A stretch of DNA of 58,106 nucleotides from Flavobacteriaceae bacterium (GCA_002723075.1 PBNJ01000007.1:1-58106), one strand, 5' to 3'; positions 35,381 to 45,165 are shown, counted from the stretch's first letter. Numbers and translations: made by a program. Notes: generated by a model from the letters alone, not told the origin.

Positions 35381-36655
35381 TTAAACCTTGTCAAATGCTT
35401 GTTGGAGGTCTGCCTTGAGGTCTTCAACATTTTCTAGCCCGACTGAAAGACGAATCAAGTCAGGTGTAACACCTGTTGATGCTTGCTCTTCAGGTGTCAA
35501 TTGTTGATGTGTTGTGCTCGCTGGATGAATCACCAAGGATTTTGAGTCTCCAAAATTGGCAACGAGTGCAAACAATTTGGTTTCATCAGCTACGGTCTTT
35601 CCTGCATCAAACCCCCCTTTAAGTCCAAAAGCAAGAAGTCCACTTTGTCCTTCGGGAAGATATTTTTTAGCCAATTCATTGTATTTACTTGATTTGAGTC
35701 CTGGATAATTAACCCATGCAACATCCTCATGTGCTTCAAGCCATTCTGCCAATGCCAGTGCATTTTCACTGTGCTTTTTCATGCGGATTTCCAAGGTTTC
35801 AAGTCCTTGAATAATTTGAAACGCATTGAATGGGCTAATCGCTGCTCCCAAATCTCTAAGACCTTCAATTCGAACCTTAGCAATATAAGCGGCTGGGCCT
35901 AATACATCATGAAGTACCAACCCATGGTAGCCGTCGGATGGGGTGGTGAACTCTGGAAACTTCCCGCTTGACCAATCAAAATTACCAGCGTCAACAATGA
36001 CACCACCCATCGTAGAGCCATTTCCATTGGCATATTTTGTGAGGGAGTGAATCACGATATTCACTCCATATGCAATAGGATTTTGCAAAGCAGGAGTAGC
36101 GAGTGTGCTATCAACCATAAAAGGTACTTTTGCTGCTTTGGCTTCTCTGGAAATTCCCTTGAGATCAAGAACGTCTAGTTTTGGGTTTCCAAGGGATTCC
36201 GCAAAGAAGAGACGTGTGTTTTCTTGTACAGCATCTGTAAAATTCTTCGGATCGTCTGGGTCTACAAAAGTTGTTGTGATACCCAATCGTGGTAACAATA
36301 CTTTTAACATATTATAAGATCCGCCATATAAACTGTTCGATGCAACGATGTGATCTCCCGCTTTAAGCAAAACCAAAATAGCTGTACTCAATGCAGATGT
36401 TCCCGATGCGGTAGCAACTGCAGCAAGTCCACCCTCAAGAGCAGCAATTCGTTGCTCCAATACATCAACCGTAGGGTTGTTCAAACGGGTATAGATATAT
36501 CCTGGCTCGGCCAAAGAAAACAGCTTAGCAGCGTGATCGCTATCTTTAAATACGTAAGCTGTGGATTGAAAAATAGGAACTGATCTTGTTCCTTGTGTTG
36601 CAGCTACATCATGGCCTTGATGCAATGCGTTTGTTGAGAGTTGTTGTGTACTCAT
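35381..36655 (-). CDS. metY: O-acetylhomoserine sulfhydrylase
   Basis: A Cys/Met-metabolism PLP enzyme of 424 residues that makes homocysteine directly from O-acetylhomoserine and sulfide. The PLP lysine is in HSLTKYANGNGSTMGG, with YTRLNNPT and the LAEPGY block upstream. The long insert after SGKFPEFTTPSDGYHGL and the total length mark it as the OAH sulfhydrylase subgroup rather than cystathionine synthase. It lies nine bases after metK and one before metX. Confidence 0.94.
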   Translation of the reverse strand: MSTQQLSTNALHQGHDVAATQGTRSVPIFQSTAYVFKDSDHAAKLFSLAEPGYIYTRLNNPTVDVLEQRIAALEGGLAAVATASGTSALSTAILVLLKAGDHIVASNSLYGGSYNMLKVLLPRLGITTTFVDPDDPKNFTDAVQENTRLFFAESLGNPKLDVLDLKGISREAKAAKVPFMVDSTLATPALQNPIAYGVNIVIHSLTKYANGNGSTMGGVIVDAGNFDWSSGKFPEFTTPSDGYHGLVLHDVLGPAAYIAKVRIEGLRDLGAAISPFNAFQIIQGLETLEIRMKKHSENALALAEWLEAHEDVAWVNYPGLKSSKYNELAKKYLPEGQSGLLAFGLKGGFDAGKTVADETKLFALVANFGDSKSLVIHPASTTHQQLTPEEQASTGVTPDLIRLSVGLENVEDLKADLQQAFDKV

Positions 36656-36664
36656 GATATTAAA

Positions 36665-37921
36665 TTATTTGATAGTGAATGATGATTGTAATAAAGAAAC
36701 GGCATCGAGTTTTTCCCAGGTGAAGAGCTCGACTTCGTGAACGATTTTTCCATTGTATGGAGACTCAAAAACTTTTTTGACTGTTTTTGGTGTGCGACCC
36801 ATGTGCCCATAAGCCGCTGTCTCTGCATAAATCGGGGTTCGTAATTTGAGGCGTTGTTCGATACCATAAGGCGTCAAATCAAAAAGCGTTTCTAATTTTT
36901 TTGCAATTTCGCTGTCGGATAAGTCAACATGTGATGTTTGGTAGGTATCCACAAAAATCGAGGTGGGCACAGCGATACCAATTGCATAACTCAATTGGAC
37001 AAGGATTTCGTCGGCGATTCCTGCAGCTACTGCATTTTTAGCAATATGCCGAGCCGCATAAGCTGCACTTCTGTCAACTTTACTCGGGTCTTTACCACTA
37101 AAGGCACCTCCGCCATGTGCTCCCTTGCCACCATAGGTATCGACGATGATTTTTCTTCCTGTGAGTCCAGTATCCCCATGAGGTCCTCCAATAACAAATT
37201 TTCCGGTTGGATTAATGTGATATATCACTTCATTGGAAAACAAGGACTGTATCTCTGGCGAAAATGAGGCAATGACCTCCGGCATAACCTTTTTAATAAT
37301 GTCTTGACGAATTTGGGCAGCCATGTTTTCGTCAGTATCGAAATCGTCATGCTGTGTAGATACAACCACCGTTTCGATACGTATGGGCTTGTGATCTTCG
37401 CTGTACTCGACTGTGACTTGGGACTTGGCATCAGGACGCAAATAGGCGATGTCCGATTTTGAACGGCGAAAGTCGGCCAAAACCGCTAATATTTTGTGAG
37501 AAACAGCAAGCGCTAGAGGCATGTAGGTCTCAGTTTCATTGCTCGCATAACCAAACATGATTCCTTGGTCTCCGGCACCCTGCTCCTCTTTTTTCTCACG
37601 CTCAACACCCTGATTTATATCTGATGATTGTTCGTGAATCAAAGAAATCACCCCACACGAATTTCCAGAAAATTGGTAGGCATCATCGGTATAACCAATA
37701 TCATTAATGGTTTGCCTTGCAATCTGTTGGACATCTAAATAGGTTTTACTTTTTACCTCCCCTGAAAGAATAACCTGTCCTGTAGTAACGAGTGTTTCAC
37801 ATGCGACTTTACTCTGTGGATCAAAGGCAATGAAATGGTCAAGTAGGGCATCGCTGATTTGATCAGCAACTTTGTCAGGATGACCCTCACTTACAGACTC
37901 GGATGTAAAAAAATATGACAT
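36665..37921 (-). CDS. metK: S-adenosylmethionine synthetase
   Basis: Makes SAM from methionine and ATP. N-terminal [24 protein letters not shown], the [12 protein letters not shown] hexapeptide region and the [18 protein letters not shown] block are all present, and 418 residues is usual. It is the first gene of a metK-metY-metX-osmC operon under a SAM-II riboswitch, so the end product of the pathway would repress its own synthesis. The ATG is directly after the 3' arm of the leader hairpin. Confidence 0.97.
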   Translation of the reverse strand: MSYFFTSESVSEGHPDKVADQISDALLDHFIAFDPQSKVACETLVTTGQVILSGEVKSKTYLDVQQIARQTINDIGYTDDAYQFSGNSCGVISLIHEQSSDINQGVEREKKEEQGAGDQGIMFGYASNETETYMPLALAVSHKILAVLADFRRSKSDIAYLRPDAKSQVTVEYSEDHKPIRIETVVVSTQHDDFDTDENMAAQIRQDIIKKVMPEVIASFSPEIQSLFSNEVIYHINPTGKFVIGGPHGDTGLTGRKIIVDTYGGKGAHGGGAFSGKDPSKVDRSAAYAARHIAKNAVAAGIADEILVQLSYAIGIAVPTSIFVDTYQTSHVDLSDSEIAKKLETLFDLTPYGIEQRLKLRTPIYAETAAYGHMGRTPKTVKKVFESPYNGKIVHEVELFTWEKLDAVSLLQSSFTIK

Positions 37922-37925
37922 TATA

Positions 37926-37972
37926 TTTACTTTTTAGCGAAGAAGAAATACGATAAATCTCTAAAAAGTAAA
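37926..37972 (-). promoter_or_regulatory. Expression-platform hairpin in front of metK
   Basis: On the minus strand TTTACTTTTTAG and CTAAAAAGTAAA form a perfect 12-bp stem around a 23-base loop. The 3' arm ends four bases before the metK ATG, so the hairpin would hide the A-rich start region. It begins immediately after the SAM-II aptamer and has no U-tract, which suggests translational rather than transcriptional control. Confidence 0.7.
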
Positions 37973-38023
37973 GCTGTTTTAGCACTTTTTTTGAGAGGTT
38001 GCAATCAGTCAAATCCTTCCTCT
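37973..38023 (-). ncRNA. SAM-II riboswitch aptamer
   Basis: The minus strand matches the SAM-II pattern. P1 is AGAGG/CCTCT (38023-38019 with 37998-37994). It encloses an L1 loop with GATTTGA and ATTGCAA, followed by an A-rich linker and GTGCTAAAACAGC. CTG in the loop can pair with the downstream CAG to form the P2 pseudoknot. Loop and linker lengths agree with the solved Sargasso Sea metX aptamer. It precedes metK and should bind S-adenosylmethionine. Confidence 0.9.
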
Positions 38024-38032
38024 TATGCGCGG

Positions 38033-38062
38033 CAAATATACAACGCAATTATAAATTCCAAA
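38033..38062 (-). promoter_or_regulatory. Promoter of the metK operon
   Basis: The minus strand reads TTTG, 18 bases, TATATTTG, placing the start of transcription about ten bases before the SAM-II P1 stem. Confidence 0.8.
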
Positions 38063-38075
38063 ACATTTTTTTCAA

Positions 38076-39101
38076 TTAGCGAAAATTAAAAGAAATTCCC
38101 GCTGTCAATGTGTTGTACTCTTGAATTGTATAGTTAGCAAAAATCTTTAGAAACAACAAGTTGAGTCGAGCCCCAACAATCCCCATTACACCTGAAGCAT
38201 CAGAAGCGATACTTATTGGGTCTTTAAGGATTCTGGGGCCAATCCCCGTAATTCCATAATCAATACTATAATCTCCACTCACATTAAATTGAGAGTCTCC
38301 AGCGTTATAGCCCAATCCCGCAAACGCACTAATGATAGGTAAGTCTATAGAAGCGAGTGCTTGAATGGTAAATGTATCCGCTTCAAATGTCATTTTCCTG
38401 TTGGTACTATTTCCGCCAAAAGTAGAGTCTGATAAATCATACTCAAAGCTAGCCTTGGATATCGCAGCCAGTACAGACACATTCAGAGGGAGTTTTTCCA
38501 AAGGGCCAAAGTACTGCATGATATTGTGCTTTAAACCAAAGCCCGTCAAACTAAAGGTACTGCCTTGCATTTCCATCGTGGGAATAAAGCGAACCAACAA
38601 ATCGGTATCAAAAACCACACCAACACTTGCTTGAACAATCGGAGCAGGAACCGTTCCTAAAGGCAGTTCATCTTTTAAACCCCCAGGAAAAGAAAGCTTG
38701 CCTTCATATTCAATTTCATTTCCGAGAACACTTTCACTAAATGAAAAGTTTAGCTCCTGATCTCCCCCCTCACCAAACACAGTTGACAATGATCCAGAGG
38801 GTACGCTTAAGGAGGTAAGTCCAGTTGGCGTAAATACTTGATCTACATCTGGCACAAAAGGGGCAGCACCGCCAATGGTCAAACCAAAGCCCAGTTTTTT
38901 ATGTGTTTTCGCACTCGTTGCCCAACCAGAATTTAAGGCATACGTTAAGGTTTTACCAATTGGATCAGTGTAGCCCTCAGCCAGAATACGGGCATCTTCA
39001 GTTGAGGTTAATAATATGTTTTCAATGCCATCAAACAATTGGGCATTAACACTTGTCACACTCAATGAAAGAGTGAGGATGGAGAAAATTAAATTTTTCA
39101 T
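38076..39101 (-). CDS. DUF6588 family outer-membrane protein
   Basis: A 341-residue secreted protein with an N-terminal signal peptide (cleavage near NAQ, about residue 21). The rest is rich in alternating hydrophobic/polar stretches, and the last residue but one is Phe (ISFNFR), as in outer-membrane beta barrels. It fits the DUF6588 family of Bacteroidetes as I remember it. Function is unknown. It is a single gene with its own promoter, separated from metK by the riboswitch region. Confidence 0.75.
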   Translation of the reverse strand: MKNLIFSILTLSLSVTSVNAQLFDGIENILLTSTEDARILAEGYTDPIGKTLTYALNSGWATSAKTHKKLGFGLTIGGAAPFVPDVDQVFTPTGLTSLSVPSGSLSTVFGEGGDQELNFSFSESVLGNEIEYEGKLSFPGGLKDELPLGTVPAPIVQASVGVVFDTDLLVRFIPTMEMQGSTFSLTGFGLKHNIMQYFGPLEKLPLNVSVLAAISKASFEYDLSDSTFGGNSTNRKMTFEADTFTIQALASIDLPIISAFAGLGYNAGDSQFNVSGDYSIDYGITGIGPRILKDPISIASDASGVMGIVGARLNLLFLKIFANYTIQEYNTLTAGISFNFR

Positions 39102-39118
39102 GGTTTAAAGATTTTATT

Positions 39119-39126
39119 CAAAAATA
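39119..39126 (-). promoter_or_regulatory. Promoter of the DUF6588 gene, -7 element
   Basis: The minus strand has TATTTTTG, matching TAnnTTTG, 17 bases before the ATG; no clean -33 TTTG was found. Confidence 0.55.
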
Positions 39127-39264
39127 AAAAATTAAAGATCAAGCTGTATTCAACACACCGAATATCGATTATCAACAATTCAATCAGATGGATAAAAACT
39201 GTCAGAAAATTCGAATCTTGATTTGAGTTTATTTTATATTTTTATGCGACTTAAAATAGATGGT

Positions 39265-39891
39265 ATGCATATTGCGATTGCAGGAAATATTGGAGCAGGA
39301 AAAACAACATTGACAGAACTATTGGCAAAACATTATCGGTGGGAACCACAATTTGAGGACGTTGTCCAAAACCCCTATCTCGACGATTTTTATGCAGAAA
39401 TGGAACGCTGGTCTTTTAACCTCCAAGTTTACTTTCTAAACAGTCGTTTTCGTCAAATTCTAGAAATTCATAAAAGTGAAAGCACGGTGATTCAAGATCG
39501 TACAATTTACGAAGACGCTCATATCTTTGCGCCCAATCTTCATGCTATGGGACTGATGACTCATCGCGATTTTGAAAATTACAGTTCTTTATTCAAGTTG
39601 ATGGAGTCTTTGGTAAAAGGACCTGATTTGCTCATATACCTTCGCAGTTCAATTCCAAACCTTGTCAATCAAATTCACAAACGCGGGCGTGTTTATGAGA
39701 ATTCCATTAGCATCGAATACCTTAGTCGATTGAACGAGCGCTATGAAGCATGGATTCATGACTATGATAAAAAGAATCTCATCATTTTAGAGGTTGACGA
39801 TCTCAATTTTGTAGATAACCCTGAAGACTTACAAAAAGTAGTTGAGGTTATTGATAACAAACTCGGGGAAATGAAAATGGACGCCAACTAG
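39265..39891 (+). CDS. Deoxynucleoside kinase
   Basis: A P-loop kinase of about 208 residues that phosphorylates deoxynucleosides for salvage. Walker A GNIGAGKT is at 7-14, the catalytic Glu/Asp blocks FEDVVQNPYL and QDRTIYED follow, and the lid has an Arg-containing RGRVYENSI. The start at 39265 (MHIAIAGN) is chosen because family proteins begin there; in-frame ATGs at 39244 and 39223 are possible. Whether the preference is dA/dG or a broad range cannot be told. It ends in a shared terminator with hppA. Confidence 0.92.
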   Translation: MHIAIAGNIGAGKTTLTELLAKHYRWEPQFEDVVQNPYLDDFYAEMERWSFNLQVYFLNSRFRQILEIHKSESTVIQDRTIYEDAHIFAPNLHAMGLMTHRDFENYSSLFKLMESLVKGPDLLIYLRSSIPNLVNQIHKRGRVYENSISIEYLSRLNERYEAWIHDYDKKNLIILEVDDLNFVDNPEDLQKVVEVIDNKLGEMKMDAN

Positions 39892-39901
39892 ACGTCCATT
39901 T
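39875..39901. terminator. Shared terminator hairpin between dNK and hppA
   Basis: AAATGGACG and CGTCCATTT form a perfect 9-bp stem around a 9-base loop. The 5' arm lies inside the last kinase codons and the loop contains its stop codon. The T-run is short, so efficiency is uncertain. Confidence 0.7.
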
Positions 39902-39932
39902 GTTAATGTAAACCAATAGAATACTTTTTTGC

Positions 39933-42287
39933 TTATTCCTTCTTTAGGGCTTTGATTTCATTCAATGTAGAGTCGATCATTTCTTGACTCCCAACAATCT
40001 CTTGAATGGTTTCAGAAGTCTCTCCATTTTTGGTTGTAACTGTGGTAATCGTAGCTATGGTTTCGCCCTCTGTTGAGTTGGTGACTTCCACACGAATTTC
40101 TTTTTGTTGTTCATCAACATGATGTGCTTTTGCGCCATGACCATCTCCAAGAATGGGCGCAATGACTAAGCCAACCAAGCAAGTCAGTTTGATCAAGATG
40201 TTCATCGACGGTCCTGATGTATCTTTAAATGGATCTCCAACCGTATCACCTGTTACGGCAGCTTTGTGAGCGTCGGAACCTTTTTTCTCTACTTTACCAT
40301 TGATTTCTACACCTGCTTCAAATGATTTTTTGGCATTGTCCCATGCACCACCAGCATTGTTTTGGAAAATCGCCCACAATACACCTGATACAGCTACACC
40401 AGCCATATAACTCCCCAGAGCCTCAGGCCCCATCAACAAACCGATAATGACTGGCGTTGCAATTGTGATTAAGCCAGGAAGTAACATTTCTTTAAGCGCG
40501 GCTTTGGTTGATATCTCAACACATTTGGCATAGTCAGGAGTGCCTTTTCCTTCCAAAATCCCAGGGATTTCTTTAAACTGGCGACGAACTTCCTGTACCA
40601 TTTCCATTGCAGCTTTTCCGACCGATTGCATTGCAAGGGCAGAGAAAACAACTGGGATCATTCCCCCAATGAATAAGGCCGCTAATACATCTGCCTTAAA
40701 GATATTGATACCATCGATTCCTGTAAACGTTACGTAAGCGGCAAACAAAGCTAATGCGGTTAGTGCGGCGGAGGCAATCGCAAATCCTTTTCCAATCGCG
40801 GCAGTTGTATTTCCAACAGAATCAAGGATGTCGGTACGCTCCCGAACCTCACTTGGCAATTCGCTCATTTCAGCAACACCGCCTGCATTGTCTGCAATCG
40901 GGCCAAAAGCGTCAATTGCCAACTGCATAGCTGTTGTAGCCATCATAGCAGAAGCAGCTATTGCTACTCCATAGAAACCGGCAAGAGCGTATGATCCCCA
41001 AATGGCAACTGCAAAGAGAAGAACAGAAGATGCCGTTGAGATCATTCCGACAGAAAGACCTGCAATAATGTTGGTGGCTGCACCAGTTGATGAGTTTTGT
41101 ACGATACTTAAGACCGGCTTTTTACCAATAGCGGTGTAGTATTCTGTAAAAAGAGAAATTAAATAACCCACTCCCAATCCAACGATTGTCGCATAAAATA
41201 CATTTGTCGCTGCCACGTCACGAGATGCTTCGCCAAAAAACTTCATACCACTTATGGTTTCAGGTAAGAGGTAATCGATCAAAAACCAAGAGGCGATTAG
41301 CGTAATTAATATTGAAAAAATATTCCCTGTATTCAACGCGCGCTGTACTTCAGCTTCTTTGGCTGAGTTGTCTTTGATTCGAATAAACAATGTACCTGCA
41401 ATTGATGCAATAATCCCAACTCCTGCTAATACAAGTGGAAGAAGAATCGGACCCATTCCTTGGAAAGTATCAAGGGTCTGCCCTGCTTCAGACATGTCCT
41501 TAATAATATAATTCCCCAATACCATAGATGCAAGTACAGTTGCTACGTAACTTCCAAACAAATCTGCACCCATACCGGCTACATCTCCGACATTATCCCC
41601 AACATTGTCGGCAATAGTCGCAGGGTTACGAGGATCGTCTTCAGGAATGCCTGCCTCTACTTTTCCAACGAGGTCAGCCCCTACATCTGCTGCTTTGGTG
41701 TAAATTCCACCACCCACACGTGCAAATAGTGCGATTGACTCTGCACCTAGTGAAAATCCTGCCAAAGACTCTAATACAATAGTCATATTGGTATAAAAGT
41801 CTGACCCATCGATAAACTGTCCGACTAGAAACAAAAACCAAAGTGCAAGCCCAAAAACGGCTAAACCAGCTACACCCAGACCCATAACCGTACCTCCACC
41901 AAATGATACTTTCAGTGCTTTTGGTAAGCTGGTTTTTGCAGCTTCAGCAGTACGTGCATTGGCCTCTGTTGCAATCCGCATCCCAATATTTCCAGCCAAA
42001 GCTGAAAATATTGCTCCAACAACAAATGCTGGTACAATCAACCAGCTTGTCGTTTCGACCATGATCGATATACCATAAAGGGCCACTGAAGCAACAATCA
42101 CAAAAATCAATAATAAACGATATTCTGCGTTTAAAAATGCAAGTGCACCTTCTTTAATACTTTTTGAAATAGACTGCATCTTATCTGTACCTGCTGGTTG
42201 TTTTCGTACCCAAACAGATTGGATGTACATGACTAAGAGTCCTACAATTGCTAATAGAACAGGGGTGTATTGAATAAAATTTTCCAT
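39933..42287 (-). CDS. hppA: K+-dependent membrane pyrophosphatase (Na+- or H+-translocating)
   Basis: Couples pyrophosphate hydrolysis to cation export across the inner membrane. About 15-16 hydrophobic segments, the substrate-binding [35 protein letters not shown] region and a C-terminal [14 protein letters not shown] are present. NTTAAIGKG has Ala where K+-independent enzymes have Lys, indicating the K+-dependent class, which includes sodium pumps. An acidic extension of about 60 residues after the last membrane segment is unusual. The start is set at 42287 (MENFIQYTP); an upstream ATG at 42365 adds a non-homologous, Cys-rich stretch. Confidence 0.92.
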   Translation of the reverse strand: MENFIQYTPVLLAIVGLLVMYIQSVWVRKQPAGTDKMQSISKSIKEGALAFLNAEYRLLLIFVIVASVALYGISIMVETTSWLIVPAFVVGAIFSALAGNIGMRIATEANARTAEAAKTSLPKALKVSFGGGTVMGLGVAGLAVFGLALWFLFLVGQFIDGSDFYTNMTIVLESLAGFSLGAESIALFARVGGGIYTKAADVGADLVGKVEAGIPEDDPRNPATIADNVGDNVGDVAGMGADLFGSYVATVLASMVLGNYIIKDMSEAGQTLDTFQGMGPILLPLVLAGVGIIASIAGTLFIRIKDNSAKEAEVQRALNTGNIFSILITLIASWFLIDYLLPETISGMKFFGEASRDVAATNVFYATIVGLGVGYLISLFTEYYTAIGKKPVLSIVQNSSTGAATNIIAGLSVGMISTASSVLLFAVAIWGSYALAGFYGVAIAASAMMATTAMQLAIDAFGPIADNAGGVAEMSELPSEVRERTDILDSVGNTTAAIGKGFAIASAALTALALFAAYVTFTGIDGINIFKADVLAALFIGGMIPVVFSALAMQSVGKAAMEMVQEVRRQFKEIPGILEGKGTPDYAKCVEISTKAALKEMLLPGLITIATPVIIGLLMGPEALGSYMAGVAVSGVLWAIFQNNAGGAWDNAKKSFEAGVEINGKVEKKGSDAHKAAVTGDTVGDPFKDTSGPSMNILIKLTCLVGLVIAPILGDGHGAKAHHVDEQQKEIRVEVTNSTEGETIATITTVTTKNGETSETIQEIVGSQEMIDSTLNEIKALKKE

Positions 42288-42310
42288 ATTGGTTTTCAGT
42301 TGGAATTGAA

Positions 42311-43285
42311 TTAAAGCATCACCTTTTTTACTGCACGAACCACATCGTCCCGGTTGGGTAGCCATTCAGTTAATAGAACGGGAGAGTACGGCGCAGGTGT
42401 GTCTGCTGTATTAATTTTAATTATTGGCGCATCGAGATAATCAAAGATTTGACTTTGAACTTGATAAGTGATTTCAGTAGAGATATTACCAAAGGGCCAA
42501 GACTCCTCTAGGATTACCAATCGATTCGTTTTCTTAACTGATTCGAGGATGGTATTGATGTCGAGTGGGCGGATTGTACGCAAGTCAATTAACTCGACGG
42601 AAATGTTTTCTTTTTCAAGCATTTCTGCTGCAGCAGTAGCTTCTTTAAAAATTTTGCCAAAAGAAACGAGCGTAACGTCTATTCCTGTACGTGTGATATC
42701 GGCAACACCAATAGGGAGTACATATTCTCCATCGGGAACTTCACCCTTATCCCCATACATTTGCTCCGATTCCATAAAAATCACAGGATCGTCGTCGCGT
42801 ATGGCAGACTTGAGCAAGCCCTTGGCATCGTAGGGATTTGACGGTACTATAACTTTAAGACCTGGGCAGTTGGCATACCAACTTTCAAAGGCCTGGGAGT
42901 GAGTCGCTGCAAGCTGTCCCGCAGAGGCCGTTGGCCCACGGAATACAATGGGACAGGGAAACTGACCACCTGACATTTGACGAATTTTTGCTGCGTTATT
43001 GATTATTTGATCAATCCCTACTAAAGCAAAATTGAATGTCATAAATTCAATAATCGGACGATTTCCCGTCATAGTAGATCCAACTCCAATTCCTGCGAAA
43101 CCAAGTTCGGAGATTGGTGTATCAATCACACGCTTTTCCCCAAACTCATCTAACATGCCCTTGGAAGCTTTATAGGCGCCGTTATATTCAGCTACCTCCT
43201 CACCCATCAGAAATATGCTTTCATCACGACGCATTTCTTCCGACATCGCTTCGCATATTGCTTCTCTGAATTGGATTGTCCTCAT
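42311..43285 (-). CDS. pdhB: Pyruvate dehydrogenase E1 component, beta subunit
   Basis: Thiamine-diphosphate-dependent E1 beta subunit of 324 residues. MGEEVAEYNGAYKASKGML, DTPISELGFAGIGVG and the C-terminal transketolase-like domain with EESWPFGN are all family blocks. The alpha subunit and E2 are not in the window, so the complex genes are split here. It lies 23 bases before hppA and probably shares a transcript with it. Pyruvate rather than branched-chain substrate is inferred from close family resemblance. Confidence 0.93.
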   Translation of the reverse strand: MRTIQFREAICEAMSEEMRRDESIFLMGEEVAEYNGAYKASKGMLDEFGEKRVIDTPISELGFAGIGVGSTMTGNRPIIEFMTFNFALVGIDQIINNAAKIRQMSGGQFPCPIVFRGPTASAGQLAATHSQAFESWYANCPGLKVIVPSNPYDAKGLLKSAIRDDDPVIFMESEQMYGDKGEVPDGEYVLPIGVADITRTGIDVTLVSFGKIFKEATAAAEMLEKENISVELIDLRTIRPLDINTILESVKKTNRLVILEESWPFGNISTEITYQVQSQIFDYLDAPIIKINTADTPAPYSPVLLTEWLPNRDDVVRAVKKVML

Positions 43286-43302
43286 GCTTTTTTTTGACTG
43301 CG

Positions 43303-43310
43303 CAAAAATA
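43303..43310 (-). promoter_or_regulatory. pdhB promoter, -7 element
   Basis: The minus strand reads TATTTTTG (TAnnTTTG), 17 bases before the pdhB ATG, with a TTG 21 bases upstream. Confidence 0.6.
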
Positions 43311-43351
43311 GCAATATTTACAAGAATGAACCAACTTATTTTGACTTCAAT

Positions 43352-43377
43352 AAATTATTATGCGTGCATAATAATTT
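43352..43377. promoter_or_regulatory. Perfect 26-bp palindrome, candidate operator
   Basis: AAATTATTATGC, GT, GCATAATAATTT: a 12-bp perfect inverted repeat in the divergent pdhB/etfB gap. It covers the expected -33 region of the etfB promoter, as an operator would. The regulator is unknown. Confidence 0.6.
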
Positions 43378-43389
43378 CAATTATTTTTT

Positions 43390-43397
43390 TATCTTTG
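43390..43397 (+). promoter_or_regulatory. etfB promoter, -7 element
   Basis: TATCTTTG matches TAnnTTTG and lies 17 bases before the etfB ATG. The palindrome at 43352-43377 takes the place of a -33 TTTG. Confidence 0.65.
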
Positions 43398-43414
43398 TTT
43401 TATATCTGTAAATC

Positions 43415-44161
43415 ATGAAAATATTAGTTTGCCTCAGTTGTGTGCCCGATACAACTTCAAAAATTAATTTTAAAGACAACGACAAGTTCTTCGACGAACA
43501 AGGGGTTCAATTTGTCATTAATCCAAATGATGAGTTTGGTTTGACTCGCGCCATTTGGTTGAAAGAAAAAATAGGTGCAACTGTAGATGTTTTACATGTT
43601 GGTGAGGCAAGTGCAGACCCGACTTTGAGAAAAGCACTTGCCATTGGTGCCGACAAAGCCATACGTATTGATACCCCTGCAACAGATGCATTTGTTGTGG
43701 CAGACCAAATTTCGGACTTTATTCAATCCAACCCCTACAATTTGATTATTGCGGGGCGAGAATCTATCGACTACAATGGCTCTATGGTCCCAGGAATGAT
43801 TGCAGCCAATTGTGATTTGGCTTTTGTCAACAATTGTGTCAAATTGGAGATCGATGGCTCATCTGCCTCATGCACTCGCGAAATGGATGGAGGAATGGAA
43901 GTCCTAAGCGCTGACCTACCATTAATAATTGGAAGTCAAAAAGGACTTGTTGAAGAAACCGATCTACGCATTCCAAACATGAGAGGAATTATGCAAGCAA
44001 GACAAAAGCCCTTTGAGGTTGTACCTGCTAAAGAATCATCCCCTAAAACAGCAATAAGCAGTTTTGAAAAGCCAGCTCCGAAAGCTGCAGTTAAACTGGT
44101 TCCTGCTGATAATATCGATCAACTCATAGACCTTTTACAAAACGAAGCTAAAGTATTATAA
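43415..44161 (+). CDS. etfB: Electron transfer flavoprotein, beta subunit
   Basis: The 248-residue AMP-binding subunit of ETF, which takes electrons from acyl-CoA and other dehydrogenases to the respiratory chain. Visible are NPNDEFGLTRAIWLKEKIGATVDVLHVGE near the start and the adenine-pocket GRESIDYNGSMVPGMIA block at about 110-126. It precedes etfA by three bases. The acyl-CoA dehydrogenase partner is not in the window. Confidence 0.94.
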   Translation: MKILVCLSCVPDTTSKINFKDNDKFFDEQGVQFVINPNDEFGLTRAIWLKEKIGATVDVLHVGEASADPTLRKALAIGADKAIRIDTPATDAFVVADQISDFIQSNPYNLIIAGRESIDYNGSMVPGMIAANCDLAFVNNCVKLEIDGSSASCTREMDGGMEVLSADLPLIIGSQKGLVEETDLRIPNMRGIMQARQKPFEVVPAKESSPKTAISSFEKPAPKAAVKLVPADNIDQLIDLLQNEAKVL

Positions 44162-44164
44162 TTC

Positions 44165-45109
44165 ATGTCTATTCTTCTATTTGCCGAATCCCAACAAGGG
44201 AAACTTAAAAAAGGGTCATACGAACTTTGCTCATATGGATTTGCTCTTGCCCAACAACAAAACACGTCACTCACTATTGTTACTATAAATTGTGAAGAAA
44301 CGGATCAACTTGCCCAATATGGTGCATCAAAATTGATCAACCTCAAAGCGAAAGTCGGCTATTTTGAGGCCAACACCTACGCGTCTGCCTTAGTCGATAT
44401 TGCCAAATCAGAACAATCTAAAATTATCGTGATTAGCAGCAGTGCGGATGCAAAGTATATGGGTGGCATTCTCGCTGGCAAACTTCAAGCGGGCTATGTT
44501 ACCAATGTTGTAGAATTGCCGAGCACTAGCGAACCCCTAACGGTGAAGCATTCGGTGTTTAGCAACAAAGCATTTGCCAACACTACGCTGACTGGCAAGA
44601 TTCATATCATAGGTCTAGCTAATAATGTTTTGGAGGAAACCACACAAAGCTCATCAACTACCGTAGAACAGCAAGACACACAAGTAGCGATTAAATGTAC
44701 CCAATCCAGTGTAGAACAAATCCAAGGGAAGGCAACCATAGCTGATGCCGATGTTGTTGTTTCTGGAGGGCGCGGCCTAAAAGGACCTGAAAACTGGGGT
44801 CTGATAGAAGATCTTGCCGATGTGCTAGGTGCTGCAACTGCTTGCTCAAAACCCGTTTCGGATATGGGCTGGCGACCACATAGTGAGCACGTTGGGCAGA
44901 CTGGAAAACCAGTTGCAACAAACCTTTATATCGCTGTTGGCATTTCGGGTGCAATCCAGCACATAGCTGGAGTAAACGCATCTAAAGTAAAAGTAGTGAT
45001 CAACACTGACCCAGAAGCCCCTTTCTTTAAGGCAGCAGATTACGGAATCGTAGGAGATGCGTTTGAAGTTCTACCAAAATTAACAGAAAAGTTAAAAGCA
45101 AGAAGCTAG
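44165..45109 (+). CDS. etfA: Electron transfer flavoprotein, alpha subunit
   Basis: The 314-residue FAD-binding subunit. The C-terminal FAD domain begins with ADVVVSGGRGLKGPENW (about 196-212). It continues with the family signature around PVSDMGWRPHSEHVGQTGK, LYIAVGISGAIQH and INTDPEAPFFKAADYG. It is co-transcribed with etfB and followed by 56 bases before the nuclease gene, in which I see no strong terminator. Confidence 0.95.
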   Translation: MSILLFAESQQGKLKKGSYELCSYGFALAQQQNTSLTIVTINCEETDQLAQYGASKLINLKAKVGYFEANTYASALVDIAKSEQSKIIVISSSADAKYMGGILAGKLQAGYVTNVVELPSTSEPLTVKHSVFSNKAFANTTLTGKIHIIGLANNVLEETTQSSSTTVEQQDTQVAIKCTQSSVEQIQGKATIADADVVVSGGRGLKGPENWGLIEDLADVLGAATACSKPVSDMGWRPHSEHVGQTGKPVATNLYIAVGISGAIQHIAGVNASKVKVVINTDPEAPFFKAADYGIVGDAFEVLPKLTEKLKARS

Positions 45110-45165
45110 ACGAGGTTTAATCGCCTTTTTTCCATAAATTCGTTATAATTGTCAATCAAGTTATA

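Noticed and set aside
42288-42365. N-terminal extension of hppA with several Cys residues.
   Set aside because: It is shadow sequence over the pdhB stop; the family N-terminus begins at MENFIQYTP (42287).
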